Shown one piece after another: positions 7,229 to 15,850 of a stretch of DNA of 48,505 nt. The DNA is from Lachnospiraceae bacterium C7 (GTDB lineage Bacteria > Bacillota > Clostridia > Lachnospirales > Lachnospiraceae): contig FOPE01000022.1 of the NCBI GenBank assembly GCA_900113385.1, forward strand, positions 1 to 48,505, written 5' to 3'. A model generated the notes under the pieces. It was given only the letters and a program-made list of their open reading frames with translations. It searched no databases and was not told where the DNA came from. Position 1 is the stretch's first letter. The number at the start of each line of letters is the position of its first letter. The translations under genes and the position numbers were made by a program.

Positions 7229-8145
7229 TGCAAATAGGAATTGAAAAAAATACTAGGTTAAAAAGGATAAGTGAAGAGCTAGAAATACCATATGCAGACG
7301 CATTAAAAGGAATGATGATAGAAGAAATTTTAAAGAGGATATATACTTCACCATATAAAAATAATCTGTTTATGGTAAATAGTGAAAATTTATCCTTAAA
7401 TGGATATACAAAAAGAAATCAATCCAGCTTAGAATTATATTATATAAAAACAATTCCTAAAAAAAACGAAGAAGTAAATCCATTGTGCACTATGGATTTA
7501 GACCAAAAATTAGCTAGAAAAATGATATTAGACATAATGAAAAATAACAAGAATAGTAGTATCAAGTGGACAGCAGATATTTTTTATTCTGAAAATGAAG
7601 TGCAGTGGAATTTACAAGGGGAATACAAACAAATGGAAGTTCCAATTATGTTGCACATACACCAACTATTTGAAAATGTCGCAGTACAGGAAAAAGAGAC
7701 ATATGATTTTTTGTTTTTACCTAATGAAATGACAATAGATTATGTCGCTTATTCAAGGGAACGATTAGTTGTAGATAAGATGTTTGAAATGTTAGAAAAA
7801 TTAGAATTAATTGATACATTAAAGTCCTATGCAGATGTAAATAAGATTTTAAAAGAAGATACATTAAGTGGAAAACATATAATGGAATATGTTTATGATT
7901 TAGGAGAAAAGAAACCTCGTTTAAAAAAGCTAACACCATTATATCAAATAGAAAATTATAAAGACTATACATATATGAGAAGACGATGGGAAAGTTATGA
8001 AAAGAATCATGGATTAAAGCACGAGGAATGGAATGATGTATTAAAAAGAATTTTAAATTTTGTGGGACCTATTTGGAAATCATATTGTAATGATGAAATT
8101 TTCGTGGCTGATTGGATGCCAGGTTTAGAGAGATTTTTAGTATAA
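7228..8145 (+). CDS. abiEii: AbiEii-like protein with altered nucleotidyltransferase motifs
   Basis: AbiEii (DUF1814) toxins are nucleotidyltransferase-like proteins. The fold is suggested by ALKGMMIEEILKRIYTSPYK at residues 25-44, matching the helix before the catalytic site, and by a Trp-rich C-terminal segment. At the place where family members have LKGGTAL this protein reads VNSENL (50-55). Where they have RxSxDID it reads RNQSSLE (63-69). The catalytic Gly-Ser and Asp pair are therefore missing. GTG 7228 is preferred to GTG 7219 because AGGAG is ten bases upstream and the start then overlaps the abiEi stop (TAGTG). It may be an inactive or repurposed toxin. Confidence 0.65.
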   Translation: MQIGIEKNTRLKRISEELEIPYADALKGMMIEEILKRIYTSPYKNNLFMVNSENLSLNGYTKRNQSSLELYYIKTIPKKNEEVNPLCTMDLDQKLARKMILDIMKNNKNSSIKWTADIFYSENEVQWNLQGEYKQMEVPIMLHIHQLFENVAVQEKETYDFLFLPNEMTIDYVAYSRERLVVDKMFEMLEKLELIDTLKSYADVNKILKEDTLSGKHIMEYVYDLGEKKPRLKKLTPLYQIENYKDYTYMRRRWESYEKNHGLKHEEWNDVLKRILNFVGPIWKSYCNDEIFVADWMPGLERFLV

Positions 8146-8215
8146 ATAATGTTATAATAATAGGGTGTATCCTGTTAGATACATAAGTTTTTATAGATTT
8201 GAGAGGAAAATAATT

Positions 8216-9631
8216 TTGCTATACAATAAATTAGTTTCATACAAAAATAGTGATTATTACCCTTTTCATATGCCAGGACATAAGCGAAGAAATCTTGAAT
8301 TTGCTAATCCATATGGCATAGATATTACAGAGATTGATGGTTTTGATAACTTGCACCATGCCACAGAGGTAATTAAAGAATCTCAAGATATGGCAGCAGA
8401 ATTATATGGGGCAAAGGAATCTTTTTACCTTATAAATGGAAGTACATGTGGACTATTGGCTGCCATTTCCGCAGTTACTAAAAAAGGTGATGATATCTTA
8501 GTTGCTAGAAACTGTCATAAAGCAGTGTATCACGGAATTTTTTTGAAGGAATTAAAAGCAACCTACGTATTCCCAGAGATTACTAGAAGTGGGATACAGG
8601 GACTTATTTCCCCAGAAAAAATAGATAAAGCCCTAAATAATAATCCAAAAATCAAGACAGTGGTAATTACTTCACCAACGTATGACGGAGTAGTTTCAGA
8701 TGTGAAAACTATTGCAGAAGTTGTTCATAAACATGGTGGAATTTTGATAGTAGATGAAGCTCATGGAGCGCACTTTGGTTTTTCAAAGGGATTCCCAGAA
8801 AATGCAGTAAAACAAGGTGCAGATATAGTTATTGTAAGTGTTCATAAAACATTAGCTGCATTTACACAAACAGCATTGTTGCATGTTTGCTCTGATAGAA
8901 TTTCAATTCCACAAATAAAAAAATATTTAGGAATCTACGAAACGAGTTCACCATCTTATATATTAATGTCAGGAATTGAGAGAAGTCTTTTAATGATAAA
9001 AGAGCAAGGTGAGAAGCTTTTTGATAATTATGAAAAACAACTAGATTTATTTTATAATGAAGCTAGAAAATTAAAAAACATAGAAGTGGCCACAGGAGAA
9101 AAATTTACAAAAAAAGAAGCGTTTGATTTTGACTATGGTAAAATCCTTATCTTTACAGGTAAAACTTCACTTTCAGGACAAGAATTACATGACATTTTAT
9201 TAGATGAGTATCATTTACAAATGGAGATGTGTTCTGGAAACTATGTGACAGCTATAACATCTTTTATGGATACAAAAGAAGGCTTTGAAAGATTGTTGAA
9301 AGCACTTCAAGAAATTGATGCAAAATATAAAGGTGACAAGAGGAAAGAAAATCAAAGCAATTTTGTTAAAAAAGTATATATTCCAAACGAGAAACAGTTA
9401 GAAATATATGATGCAGAAGAAAAGGAAAAGGATACTGTTGACCTTGAAACTGCTATTGGCAAGGTCTCAGGTGACTATGTCTTTTTATATCCACCAGGAA
9501 TTCCTATAATTGTTCCAGGTGAAGTTATTTCTAAAGAGTTTGTAGAAAATGTTAAATTATGTATTAAATTATCATTAAATATTGATGGAATATGGGATTT
9601 GACAAGGATTAACATTGTCAGAGAAGATTAA
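8216..9631 (+). CDS. Orn/Lys/Arg decarboxylase-family PLP enzyme
   Basis: This is the short, wingless form of the basic amino acid decarboxylases, as in Bacillus SpeA and YaaO. Motifs present are PFHMPGHKRR near the start, GSTCGLLAAI, HKAVYHG, SPTYDG, VDEAHGAHFGF, and the PLP-lysine motif SVHK (Lys211). It likely decarboxylates arginine, lysine or ornithine to a polyamine precursor; the substrate is not predictable. TTG 8216 is chosen because GAGAGG is nine bases upstream and the protein then begins LLYNKLVSYKN, as in relatives. A GTG at 8165 would add 17 atypical residues. It leads the conserved yaaO-to-rsmI gene run. Confidence 0.85.
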   Translation: MLYNKLVSYKNSDYYPFHMPGHKRRNLEFANPYGIDITEIDGFDNLHHATEVIKESQDMAAELYGAKESFYLINGSTCGLLAAISAVTKKGDDILVARNCHKAVYHGIFLKELKATYVFPEITRSGIQGLISPEKIDKALNNNPKIKTVVITSPTYDGVVSDVKTIAEVVHKHGGILIVDEAHGAHFGFSKGFPENAVKQGADIVIVSVHKTLAAFTQTALLHVCSDRISIPQIKKYLGIYETSSPSYILMSGIERSLLMIKEQGEKLFDNYEKQLDLFYNEARKLKNIEVATGEKFTKKEAFDFDYGKILIFTGKTSLSGQELHDILLDEYHLQMEMCSGNYVTAITSFMDTKEGFERLLKALQEIDAKYKGDKRKENQSNFVKKVYIPNEKQLEIYDAEEKEKDTVDLETAIGKVSGDYVFLYPPGIPIIVPGEVISKEFVENVKLCIKLSLNIDGIWDLTRINIVRED

Positions 9632-9658
9632 CTATATTATACTTAAAAGGTAAGAAAA

Positions 9659-10246
9659 ATGAATAAAATATTTTGTTTAATGGGTAAAAGTTCTACAGGA
9701 AAGGATACTATTTACCAAGAGTTATTAAAAAAATCGGATTTGTCTATTAAAAATATTGTGCCATATACTACTAGACCCATACGAGCTAATGAAAAAAACG
9801 GCCGTGAATATTTTTTTTGCAATGAAGATAAAGTAAAAGAATTAGAAGAAGCGGGTAAAATTATTGAGCTTAGATCTTATAACACAGTTAAAGGTCTATG
9901 GAAATATTTTACAGCAGATGATGGTCAGATTGACCTAGAAAAATCCAATTATCTTTTAATAGGAACTTTGGAAACTTTTATCTCTGTACGTAATTATTAT
10001 GGAGAGGAGACAGTTTTTCCGATATATATAGAAGTAGAAGATGGCGAAAGGTTGACTCGTGCTCTAAACAGAGAAAAAATCCAAAAAATTCCTCAATATG
10101 AAGAGATGTGTAGAAGGTTTTTAGCAGATCAGAAGGATTTTTCGGAAGAGAATCTTATTAAAGCTAATATTAAAAAGCGTTTTGTTAATAATGATTTGAA
10201 AGAGACAATAGAACAGATTACGTCATACATTAATTTAAATAAGTAA
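9659..10246 (+). CDS. gmk: guanylate kinase-family protein
   Basis: Guanylate kinase phosphorylates GMP to GDP with ATP. The 195-residue protein has a P-loop MGKSSTGKDT at residues 8-17 and the GMP-binding block YTTRPIRANEKNGREYFF. The later REKIQKIPQYEEMCRRF segment fits the lid and the arginine-rich region. The P-loop has Asp after Lys instead of the usual Ser or Thr, and overall similarity to canonical Gmk looks moderate, so it could be a paralogue. It sits exactly where Bacillus has thymidylate kinase (tmk) in the same cluster, between the decarboxylase and yaaR. AAAAGG precedes the ATG. Confidence 0.8.
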   Translation: MNKIFCLMGKSSTGKDTIYQELLKKSDLSIKNIVPYTTRPIRANEKNGREYFFCNEDKVKELEEAGKIIELRSYNTVKGLWKYFTADDGQIDLEKSNYLLIGTLETFISVRNYYGEETVFPIYIEVEDGERLTRALNREKIQKIPQYEEMCRRFLADQKDFSEENLIKANIKKRFVNNDLKETIEQITSYINLNK

Positions 10247-10264
10247 ATTTGAATAGGTGAGGTG

Positions 10265-10714
10265 ATGGCTTTGGATATCAATAAAGTTAGTAATATTCAA
10301 GAAGTTTCACAAGTCCCAGATACTGTTAAAACAGATACAGGAGATGGAACTTTTAAATTTACATTATCAAGTGCAATTGATGATGCTGAGTTACAAGCTA
10401 AAGTAGAAACACTTCTTAATGATATAACAGCGCAGGGCAATCGAATTGCTCAGCACATGGATATTAGAGATATGAAAAAATATAGGGGATTGGTACGCGA
10501 TTTTTTAAACGAAGTTGTGTATAGATCTCATAAATTTTCAAGAGAAAACTTTCTTGATAGAAAAGGTCGTCATAGGGTTTATGGAATTATTAAATTAATT
10601 GATCAAAACCTAGATGAACTTGCAGAAGAATTAGTCAAAGACGAAAGTGATCATATCAAGATACTAGATAAAATAGGCGAGATAGAAGGAATGTTGCTAG
10701 ATGTCTTGACATAA
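10265..10714 (+). CDS. yaaR: YaaR family protein (DUF327)
   Basis: This is a conserved Firmicutes protein of unknown function. The diagnostic region runs from RIAQHMDIRDMKKYRGLVRD through FLNEVVYRSHK to DRKGRHRVYGIIKLIDQNL, all helical, with an acidic tail. The start is uncertain: GTG 10262, ATG 10265 and TTG 10271 lie together behind AGGTGAGGTG, and TTG 10271 has the best spacing. Its place directly before holB matches Bacillus. A short hairpin ACTCC-TTT-GGAGT follows at 10735-10747, before holB. Confidence 0.85.
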   Translation: MALDINKVSNIQEVSQVPDTVKTDTGDGTFKFTLSSAIDDAELQAKVETLLNDITAQGNRIAQHMDIRDMKKYRGLVRDFLNEVVYRSHKFSRENFLDRKGRHRVYGIIKLIDQNLDELAEELVKDESDHIKILDKIGEIEGMLLDVLT

Positions 10715-10790
10715 TTTAGACTATAAAAAGAATACTCCTTTGGAGTTTAAATTAAGTAACAAGAAGTAAAGTAAGATAGGTGGTATTATT

Positions 10791-11780
10791 ATGGCTGGTT
10801 TTAAAAGTATTATTGGACATGAACAGATTATAGAACATTTACAAAATGCAATAAAAATGGACAAAATTTCTCATGCGTATATATTTAATGGTCCAGATAA
10901 ATCTGGAAAAATGATGTTGGCAGAATCTTTTGCAACAGCACTTATGTGTGAAAAAAATCAAGTTGAAGGTTGTATGGAATGTCATTCTTGCAAACGAGCA
11001 TTAAGTCATAATCATCCAGATATTATATATGTTAATCATGAAAAACCTAATACGTTAAGTGTTGATGATATTAGAACTCAGCTTAATAATACAATTGATG
11101 TAAAACCTTATGAAGGAGAATACAAAATCTATATTGTTGATGAAGCAGAAAAAATGAATCAACAAGCACAGAATGCTCTTTTAAAAACAATAGAAGAGCC
11201 ACCAGCTTATGCGATTATTTTGCTTCTTACAACAAATGCAGATTTGTTTTTACCAACAATATTATCAAGATGTATTAAACTTGATTTAAAAGTTGTAAAC
11301 AAGGATTTGATAATTAATCATTTAATGAAAGATTATCAAATTCCTGATTATAAAGCAGAAGTTTGCGCGGCTTTTTCACAAGGAAATGTGGGAAAAGCTA
11401 TTCAACTTGCATCTTCTCAAGAATTTAATGAATTAAAGGAATCAGCTATCAAACTTATTAAAAAAATCGATGACATTGATTTATATGAAATGGGTCAAAC
11501 TGTAAAAAAAGTTACAGAATATAAATTAGAAATCAATGATTATTTAGATTTATTAATGATATGGTTTAGGGATGTATTGTATTTTAAAGCAACAGGAGAT
11601 GTAAATGACTTGGTATTCAAGGAAGAGGTTTACGACATTAAAAAGCAAGCTATAAGGCATACATATCAAGGTATAGAGACTATATTAGATGCCTTAGATA
11701 AAGCTAAACTTAGAATTAAATCGAATGTAAACTTTGACCTAGTTATTGAATTACTGTTGTTTACAATTAAGGAGAATTAA
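10791..11780 (+). CDS. holB: DNA polymerase III subunit delta prime
   Basis: Delta prime is a clamp-loader subunit that helps load the sliding clamp at replication forks. Visible features are a P-loop-like GPDKSGKMM near residue 36, a zinc module with CEKNQVEGCMECHSC, and the DEAEKMNQQAQNALLKTIEEPP region characteristic of the DnaX/HolB family. The 329 residues are normal. AGGTGG precedes the start. The stop codon is one base before the ricT ATG, so the two are probably translationally coupled. Confidence 0.92.
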   Translation: MAGFKSIIGHEQIIEHLQNAIKMDKISHAYIFNGPDKSGKMMLAESFATALMCEKNQVEGCMECHSCKRALSHNHPDIIYVNHEKPNTLSVDDIRTQLNNTIDVKPYEGEYKIYIVDEAEKMNQQAQNALLKTIEEPPAYAIILLLTTNADLFLPTILSRCIKLDLKVVNKDLIINHLMKDYQIPDYKAEVCAAFSQGNVGKAIQLASSQEFNELKESAIKLIKKIDDIDLYEMGQTVKKVTEYKLEINDYLDLLMIWFRDVLYFKATGDVNDLVFKEEVYDIKKQAIRHTYQGIETILDALDKAKLRIKSNVNFDLVIELLLFTIKEN

Positions 11781-11781
11781 A

Positions 11782-13215
11782 ATGACAGAAATAGTAGGAA
11801 TTAGGTTTAGAAATGCAGGAAAAATATATTATTTTTCAACAGCAGGATTTCAATTAGAGCCACCAATGCATGTAATTGTTGAGACAGCTCGAGGAATTGA
11901 AATGGGTACGGTTTTACTTGGAAACAGAGAGGTTGAAGATGATAAGGTTGTACAGCCACTGAAACCTGTTATCCGCATTGCAACAGAGGAAGACGATATT
12001 ATCGTTGAAAAAAATAAGGAAAAAGAAAAAGAAGCATTTAAGATTTGCAAAGAAAAAATCGCAAAACACGGGTTAGAAATGAAGCTTGTAGATGCAGAAT
12101 ATACTTTTGATAACAATAAACTTCTTTTCTATTTCACTGCAGATGGAAGAATTGACTTCAGAGAGTTAGTAAAAGATCTTGCAGCTGTATTTAGAACTAG
12201 AATCGAACTTCGCCAGATTGGGGTAAGAGATGAAGCCAAAATTATGGGTGGAGTAGGTATCTGTGGAAGAGAACTTTGCTGTAAAACATTCTTGTTTGAT
12301 TTTGCGCCAGTTTCAATTAAAATGGCAAAAGAACAAAATTTGTCGCTTAATCCAGCAAAAATTTCAGGTGTTTGTGGTAGACTTATGTGTTGTCTAAAAA
12401 ATGAGCAAGAGACTTATGAACATTTAAATAGTATGCTTCCAAATGTAGGAGATACTGTAAAAACTGTAGATGGCTTAACAGGTGAAGTTACAGGAATGAG
12501 TGTTTTAAGACAGCAAATTAAGGTACTTGTAGATACCGGAGATGTAAAAGAGCTAAGAGAGTATCATGTAAAAGAACTTGAATTTAAGCCTCGTAAAAAG
12601 AAAGATGTTAAGGTTACGGCTGAAGAACTAAAAGAAGTAGCAGAGCTTGAAGAATTAGAGAAGACAGAGCAGGCTGAACTTTCAGAAAAGCCAAAGAATA
12701 ATAAGCCAAAACAGAAGAAAAAGCCAAATAACAATAATGGCAACAGTAACAACAATAATAATAACAATAGTAATAACAACAATAGTAACAACAATAATAA
12801 TAACAATAGTAATAACAACAATAATAATAACAGCAACAACAGTAATAACAGCAATAACAGCAATAATAACGGAAACAAGAATTTTAATAGAAATAATAAG
12901 CCAAATAACAATGGCCCAAAAGAAAAAGATGAAAACCGTAAGTCTAACGACTTTAAGGATAATGGTTCACAGCAAAATAAATTTAATGGTGGATCTAATA
13001 ATGGCGGATATTCTAATTCTTGGAATAAAAACAGAAATAAATCAAAAGGTAATCGTTATAACAAAAATGGCTCACAGCAAAATAGTAGAAGAAATTCAGA
13101 AGGTTATAATGAAAATCGCAATGATAACAAGAAAAACAATGGTAATCATGGAAAATATCATGATTTTCATGGAAAAAACAAGAAAAATTACCGTGGAAAC
13201 AAACGAGAGGATTAA
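11782..13215 (+). CDS. ricT: RicT/YaaT, PSP1-domain iron-sulfur protein with long Asn-rich tail
   Basis: RicT is part of the RicA-F-T complex, which in Bacillus carries [4Fe-4S] clusters and controls RNase Y-dependent mRNA processing. The PSP1 core has the Cys motifs GICGRELCC (Cys161, 166, 167) and GVCGRLMCC (Cys198, 203, 204). Bacillus RicT is about 275 residues; this protein is 477. Residues from about 280 on are first acidic/Lys-rich, then Asn-rich, then rich in Asn, Gly, Lys and Arg with several short GSQQN/NNGG-like motifs. This tail is almost surely disordered and may bind RNA. ATG 11782 is chosen because AAGGAG precedes it; an earlier in-frame ATG lies inside holB. Confidence 0.9.
   Translation: MTEIVGIRFRNAGKIYYFSTAGFQLEPPMHVIVETARGIEMGTVLLGNREVEDDKVVQPLKPVIRIATEEDDIIVEKNKEKEKEAFKICKEKIAKHGLEMKLVDAEYTFDNNKLLFYFTADGRIDFRELVKDLAAVFRTRIELRQIGVRDEAKIMGGVGICGRELCCKTFLFDFAPVSIKMAKEQNLSLNPAKISGVCGRLMCCLKNEQETYEHLNSMLPNVGDTVKTVDGLTGEVTGMSVLRQQIKVLVDTGDVKELREYHVKELEFKPRKKKDVKVTAEELKEVAELEELEKTEQAELSEKPKNNKPKQKKKPNNNNGNSNNNNNNNSNNNNSNNNNNNNSNNNNNNNSNNSNNSNNSNNNGNKNFNRNNKPNNNGPKEKDENRKSNDFKDNGSQQNKFNGGSNNGGYSNSWNKNRNKSKGNRYNKNGSQQNSRRNSEGYNENRNDNKKNNGNHGKYHDFHGKNKKNYRGNKRED
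12727..12870 (+). repeat. AAC/AAT codon repeat encoding Asn/Ser tract
   Basis: Within ricT this stretch is a near-uninterrupted run of AAC and AAT codons with scattered AGT/AGC Ser codons. The antisense frame is consequently an almost pure Leu open frame, which is a shadow. Such simple-sequence DNA is prone to length change. Confidence 0.85.
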
Positions 13216-13223
13216 TTTATAGT

Positions 13224-13967
13224 ATGTCAGATAATAGTTTAATCCATGATAACGAAAGACTTGATGACTTAGAAAGAAATGGATATAAAATAATCCAAGA
13301 TAAAAATAGATTTTGCTTTGGAATGGATGCAGTTTTACTTTCTGCATTCGCCAAGGCAAAGCCTACAGATAAAGTTATAGATCTTGGAACAGGAACAGGT
13401 ATTATTCCAATTTTAATGGAAGCAAGAGGGTTTGGAGGAGAGCTATATGGCCTCGAAATCCAAAAAGAAAGTGCTGACATGGCGGATAGAAGCGTGAGAT
13501 ACAATAAATTAGAAGATAAAATCTCCATAGTAGAAGGAGATATCAAAGATGTTTCAACTAGATTTGGAGCATCTTCTTTTAATGTAGTAACAACAAATCC
13601 ACCATATATGATAGGACAGCATGGATTGCAAAATTCTAATATGGAAAAAACAATTGCACGTCACGAAGTTTATTGTACTTTGGACGATATTTTAAGAGAA
13701 AGTGCACGATTATTAAAGCCCAAGGGCCATTTTTACATGGTTCATAGACCTTTTAGATTAGCAGAAATAATGAGTAAAATGGTCGATTATCGTATTGAAC
13801 CTAAAAGAATGCGTTTAGTTTATCCATATGCAGATAAAGAACCAAATATGATTTTGATAGAAGGTATCCGTGGAGCAAAAAGTAGGATGACAGTGGAACC
13901 ACCACTTATTGTCTACGAAAAAAATGGAGAATATACAGAAGAAATCAAACATATTTACTATGATTAA
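13224..13967 (+). CDS. trmN6: tRNA1(Val) adenine-37 N6-methyltransferase
   Basis: This SAM-dependent enzyme methylates A37 of tRNA-Val; it corresponds to Bacillus YabB. The N-terminal ERLDDLERNGYKIIQ through RFCFGMDAVLLS is diagnostic. The SAM motif is DLGTGTGIIPILM, and the N6-adenine catalytic motif is TTNPPYM. The 247 residues are normal. GAGAGG lies 12 bases upstream of the ATG at 13224, eight bases after the end of ricT. Position between ricT and rsmI is as in Bacillus. Confidence 0.9.
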   Translation: MSDNSLIHDNERLDDLERNGYKIIQDKNRFCFGMDAVLLSAFAKAKPTDKVIDLGTGTGIIPILMEARGFGGELYGLEIQKESADMADRSVRYNKLEDKISIVEGDIKDVSTRFGASSFNVVTTNPPYMIGQHGLQNSNMEKTIARHEVYCTLDDILRESARLLKPKGHFYMVHRPFRLAEIMSKMVDYRIEPKRMRLVYPYADKEPNMILIEGIRGAKSRMTVEPPLIVYEKNGEYTEEIKHIYYD

Positions 13968-14002
13968 AACAAGATTTAATTTAAATAGAAAAGAGAAAAA
14001 TT

Positions 14003-14851
14003 ATGACAGGAACATTATATTTATGTGCAACACCAATTGGTAATTTAGAGGATATAACATATAGAGTTCTTAGAACTTTAAAAGAAGTAGATTTAATTGC
14101 AGCAGAAGATACTCGTAATTCTATCAAGCTTTTAAATCATTTTGAAATAAAAACACCAATGACAAGTTACCATGAATTTAACAAAATAGATAAAGCATAT
14201 TATCTTGTGGAAAAATTAAAAGAAGGTAAAAATATTGCCCTTATTACAGATGCAGGAACACCTGGAATTTCTGATCCAGGAGAAGATATCGTAAGGATAT
14301 GTTATGAACAAGGAGTTCCTGTTACATCTTTACCAGGAGCAGCAGCATGTATTACAGCACTTACAATGTCAGGACAACCAACTAGAAGATTTGTCTTTGA
14401 AGCATTTTTGCCAAGGGATAAAAAAGAAAGATTGGCAGTTCTAGAAGAGCTACGCAATGAAACAAGAACAATAATAATTTATGAAGCACCACACCACTTA
14501 GTAAAAACATTAGAGCTTCTAAAAGAGTATCTTGGTGGAGATAGAGAACTTACAATAAGTAAAGAACTTACAAAAAAACATGAGACAAAAATGCAATCAA
14601 CTATAGACGGATTACTTAATTATTACGAAGCAAATGATCCAAGAGGAGAATATGTTATGGTAATAAAAGGACGTGATCGTCAAGAATTGATAAAAGAGTC
14701 TCAAGATTCCTGGAAAGAGATGTCTTTAGAAGAACACATGAATTATTATGAATCACAAGGCATTGATCATAAGGAAGCAATGAAAAAAGTTGCAAAAGAT
14801 AGAGGAATTAAAAAGCGTGATGTATACCAAGCATTACTTGAAAATAAATAA
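14003..14851 (+). CDS. rsmI: 16S rRNA 2'-O-ribose C1402 methyltransferase
   Basis: RsmI methylates the ribose of C1402 in the decoding centre of 16S rRNA. The protein begins GTLYLCATPIGNLEDIT. It has the tetrapyrrole-methylase fold motifs AAEDTRNSIKLL, ITDAGTPGISDPG and PGAAACITAL, and ends in a helical domain with GIKKRDVYQALL. The 282 residues are the usual length. It closes the speA-like-to-rsmI run. No terminator precedes the tRNA promoter that begins 13 bases after its stop. Confidence 0.95.
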   Translation: MTGTLYLCATPIGNLEDITYRVLRTLKEVDLIAAEDTRNSIKLLNHFEIKTPMTSYHEFNKIDKAYYLVEKLKEGKNIALITDAGTPGISDPGEDIVRICYEQGVPVTSLPGAAACITALTMSGQPTRRFVFEAFLPRDKKERLAVLEELRNETRTIIIYEAPHHLVKTLELLKEYLGGDRELTISKELTKKHETKMQSTIDGLLNYYEANDPRGEYVMVIKGRDRQELIKESQDSWKEMSLEEHMNYYESQGIDHKEAMKKVAKDRGIKKRDVYQALLENK

Positions 14852-14864
14852 AATAGTTATCGAT

Positions 14865-14893
14865 TTGACATAATGAAAAAAATATAGTATAAT
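14865..14893 (+). promoter_or_regulatory. consensus promoter of the initiator tRNA
   Basis: Perfect TTGACA (14865-14870), 17 bases, perfect TATAAT (14888-14893). It is placed 20 bases before the tRNA, as expected for a strong stable-RNA promoter. Confidence 0.85.
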
Positions 14894-14913
14894 CATCTTG
14901 TTGAGATTGATGA

Positions 14914-14986
14914 CGCGGGATGGAGCAATTGGAAGCTCGTCGGGCTCATAACCCGAAGGTTATAGGTTCAAGTCCTATTCCCGCAA
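14914..14986 (+). tRNA. initiator tRNA-fMet (CAT)
   Basis: The cloverleaf reads CGCGGGA acceptor, D arm, anticodon stem TCGGG-CTCATAA-CCCGA with anticodon CAT, and T arm TATAGG-TTCAAGT-CCTATT. The C1:A72 mismatch and three consecutive G:C pairs in the anticodon stem mark it as the initiator. The encoded 3' end continues A-CTA, so a genomic CCA is not present and must be added by CCA-adding enzyme. It is monocistronic, with its own promoter and terminator. Confidence 0.95.
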
Positions 14987-14993
14987 CTAAAGA

Positions 14994-15019
14994 AGTGGCT
15001 GAAACGAGCCACTTTTTTT
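14994..15019 (+). terminator. terminator of the initiator tRNA
   Basis: AGTGGCT (14994-15000), loop GAAACG, AGCCACT (15007-15013), then seven T. Confidence 0.9.
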
Positions 15020-15073
15020 CTGCGCAAAAATAGGAAAAGTGGGAATTATAAAACATAGAATTGGAGAAACAAT

Positions 15074-15721
15074 ATGAAAAATTTACTGATTATAGGTATG
15101 GGGCGTTTTGGTCACCATCTCTGTAATAATTTAATAGAACTAGATAATAACGTAACAATAGTGGATAAAGTGGAAGTTAATGTAACAGATATGATGTACA
15201 AGGTAGGAAATGTACAAATAGGGGATTGTACAAATCCCAAAGTAGTCAAATCTCTTGGATTAGAAAAGTTTGACATAGTGTTTGTATGCATTGGAACTGA
15301 TTTCCAAAACAGCTTAGAAGTTACTTCTCTCGTAAAAGAAATGGGAGCAAAGCACGTAATAAGTAAAGCTAATAGAGATGTTCAAGCTAAGTTCTTACTA
15401 AAAAATGGTGCTGATGAAGTAATATATCCAGATAGAGATTTAGCATCTAATTTAGCAAAGAGATGCAGTACAAATCATGTGTTTGATTATATGGAACTTA
15501 CAGATGATTATTCATTGTATGAAATTGAACCACTTCAAGAATGGCTCGGACATACAATCAAAGAGGTAGGAATTCGCCAGAACTATCATATTACAATTAT
15601 TGGAATTCGTAATGAAAATGGAACAGATATTTTACCATCGGCAGAATATAGATTTGATATAAAAGATCATCTTATTGTTATTGGTAGACAAAACGATGTA
15701 GAGCCGATGTTAGAAGGATAA
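15074..15721 (+). CDS. ktrA: KtrA/TrkA-type RCK potassium uptake regulatory protein
   Basis: RCK proteins form cytoplasmic gating rings on K+ channels such as KtrB and bind ATP/ADP or NAD(H). The Rossmann motif IIGMGRFGHHL opens the protein (TrkA-N, about 1-125), and a TrkA-C domain occupies about 135-215 (LQEWLGHTIKEVGIRQ and DHLIVIGRQ). The 215 residues match KtrA. GGAG precedes the start. No ktrB membrane subunit is adjacent, so the partner must be elsewhere. A terminator follows immediately, so it is monocistronic. Confidence 0.88.
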   Translation: MKNLLIIGMGRFGHHLCNNLIELDNNVTIVDKVEVNVTDMMYKVGNVQIGDCTNPKVVKSLGLEKFDIVFVCIGTDFQNSLEVTSLVKEMGAKHVISKANRDVQAKFLLKNGADEVIYPDRDLASNLAKRCSTNHVFDYMELTDDYSLYEIEPLQEWLGHTIKEVGIRQNYHITIIGIRNENGTDILPSAEYRFDIKDHLIVIGRQNDVEPMLEG

Positions 15722-15747
15722 TAAACTTATAAAAAAATTAATAAAAA

Positions 15748-15787
15748 AGAGACAATGAAGAGGTAAGAATTCATTGTCTCTTTTTTT
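15748..15787 (+). terminator. intrinsic terminator after ktrA
   Basis: AGAGACAATGAA (15748-15759) pairs with TTCATTGTCTCT (15770-15781), followed by a T run. Confidence 0.9.
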
Positions 15788-15850
15788 AGTTTCCATATAA
15801 AAAATAAAATAAATGGATTTAATAAAGTAAATGTAAATTTAATAAAAAGG

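Noticed and set aside
12564-12911. Long minus-strand open frame encoding an almost pure Leu protein
   Set aside because: It is the antisense shadow of the Asn codon repeat in ricT and has no ribosome binding site.
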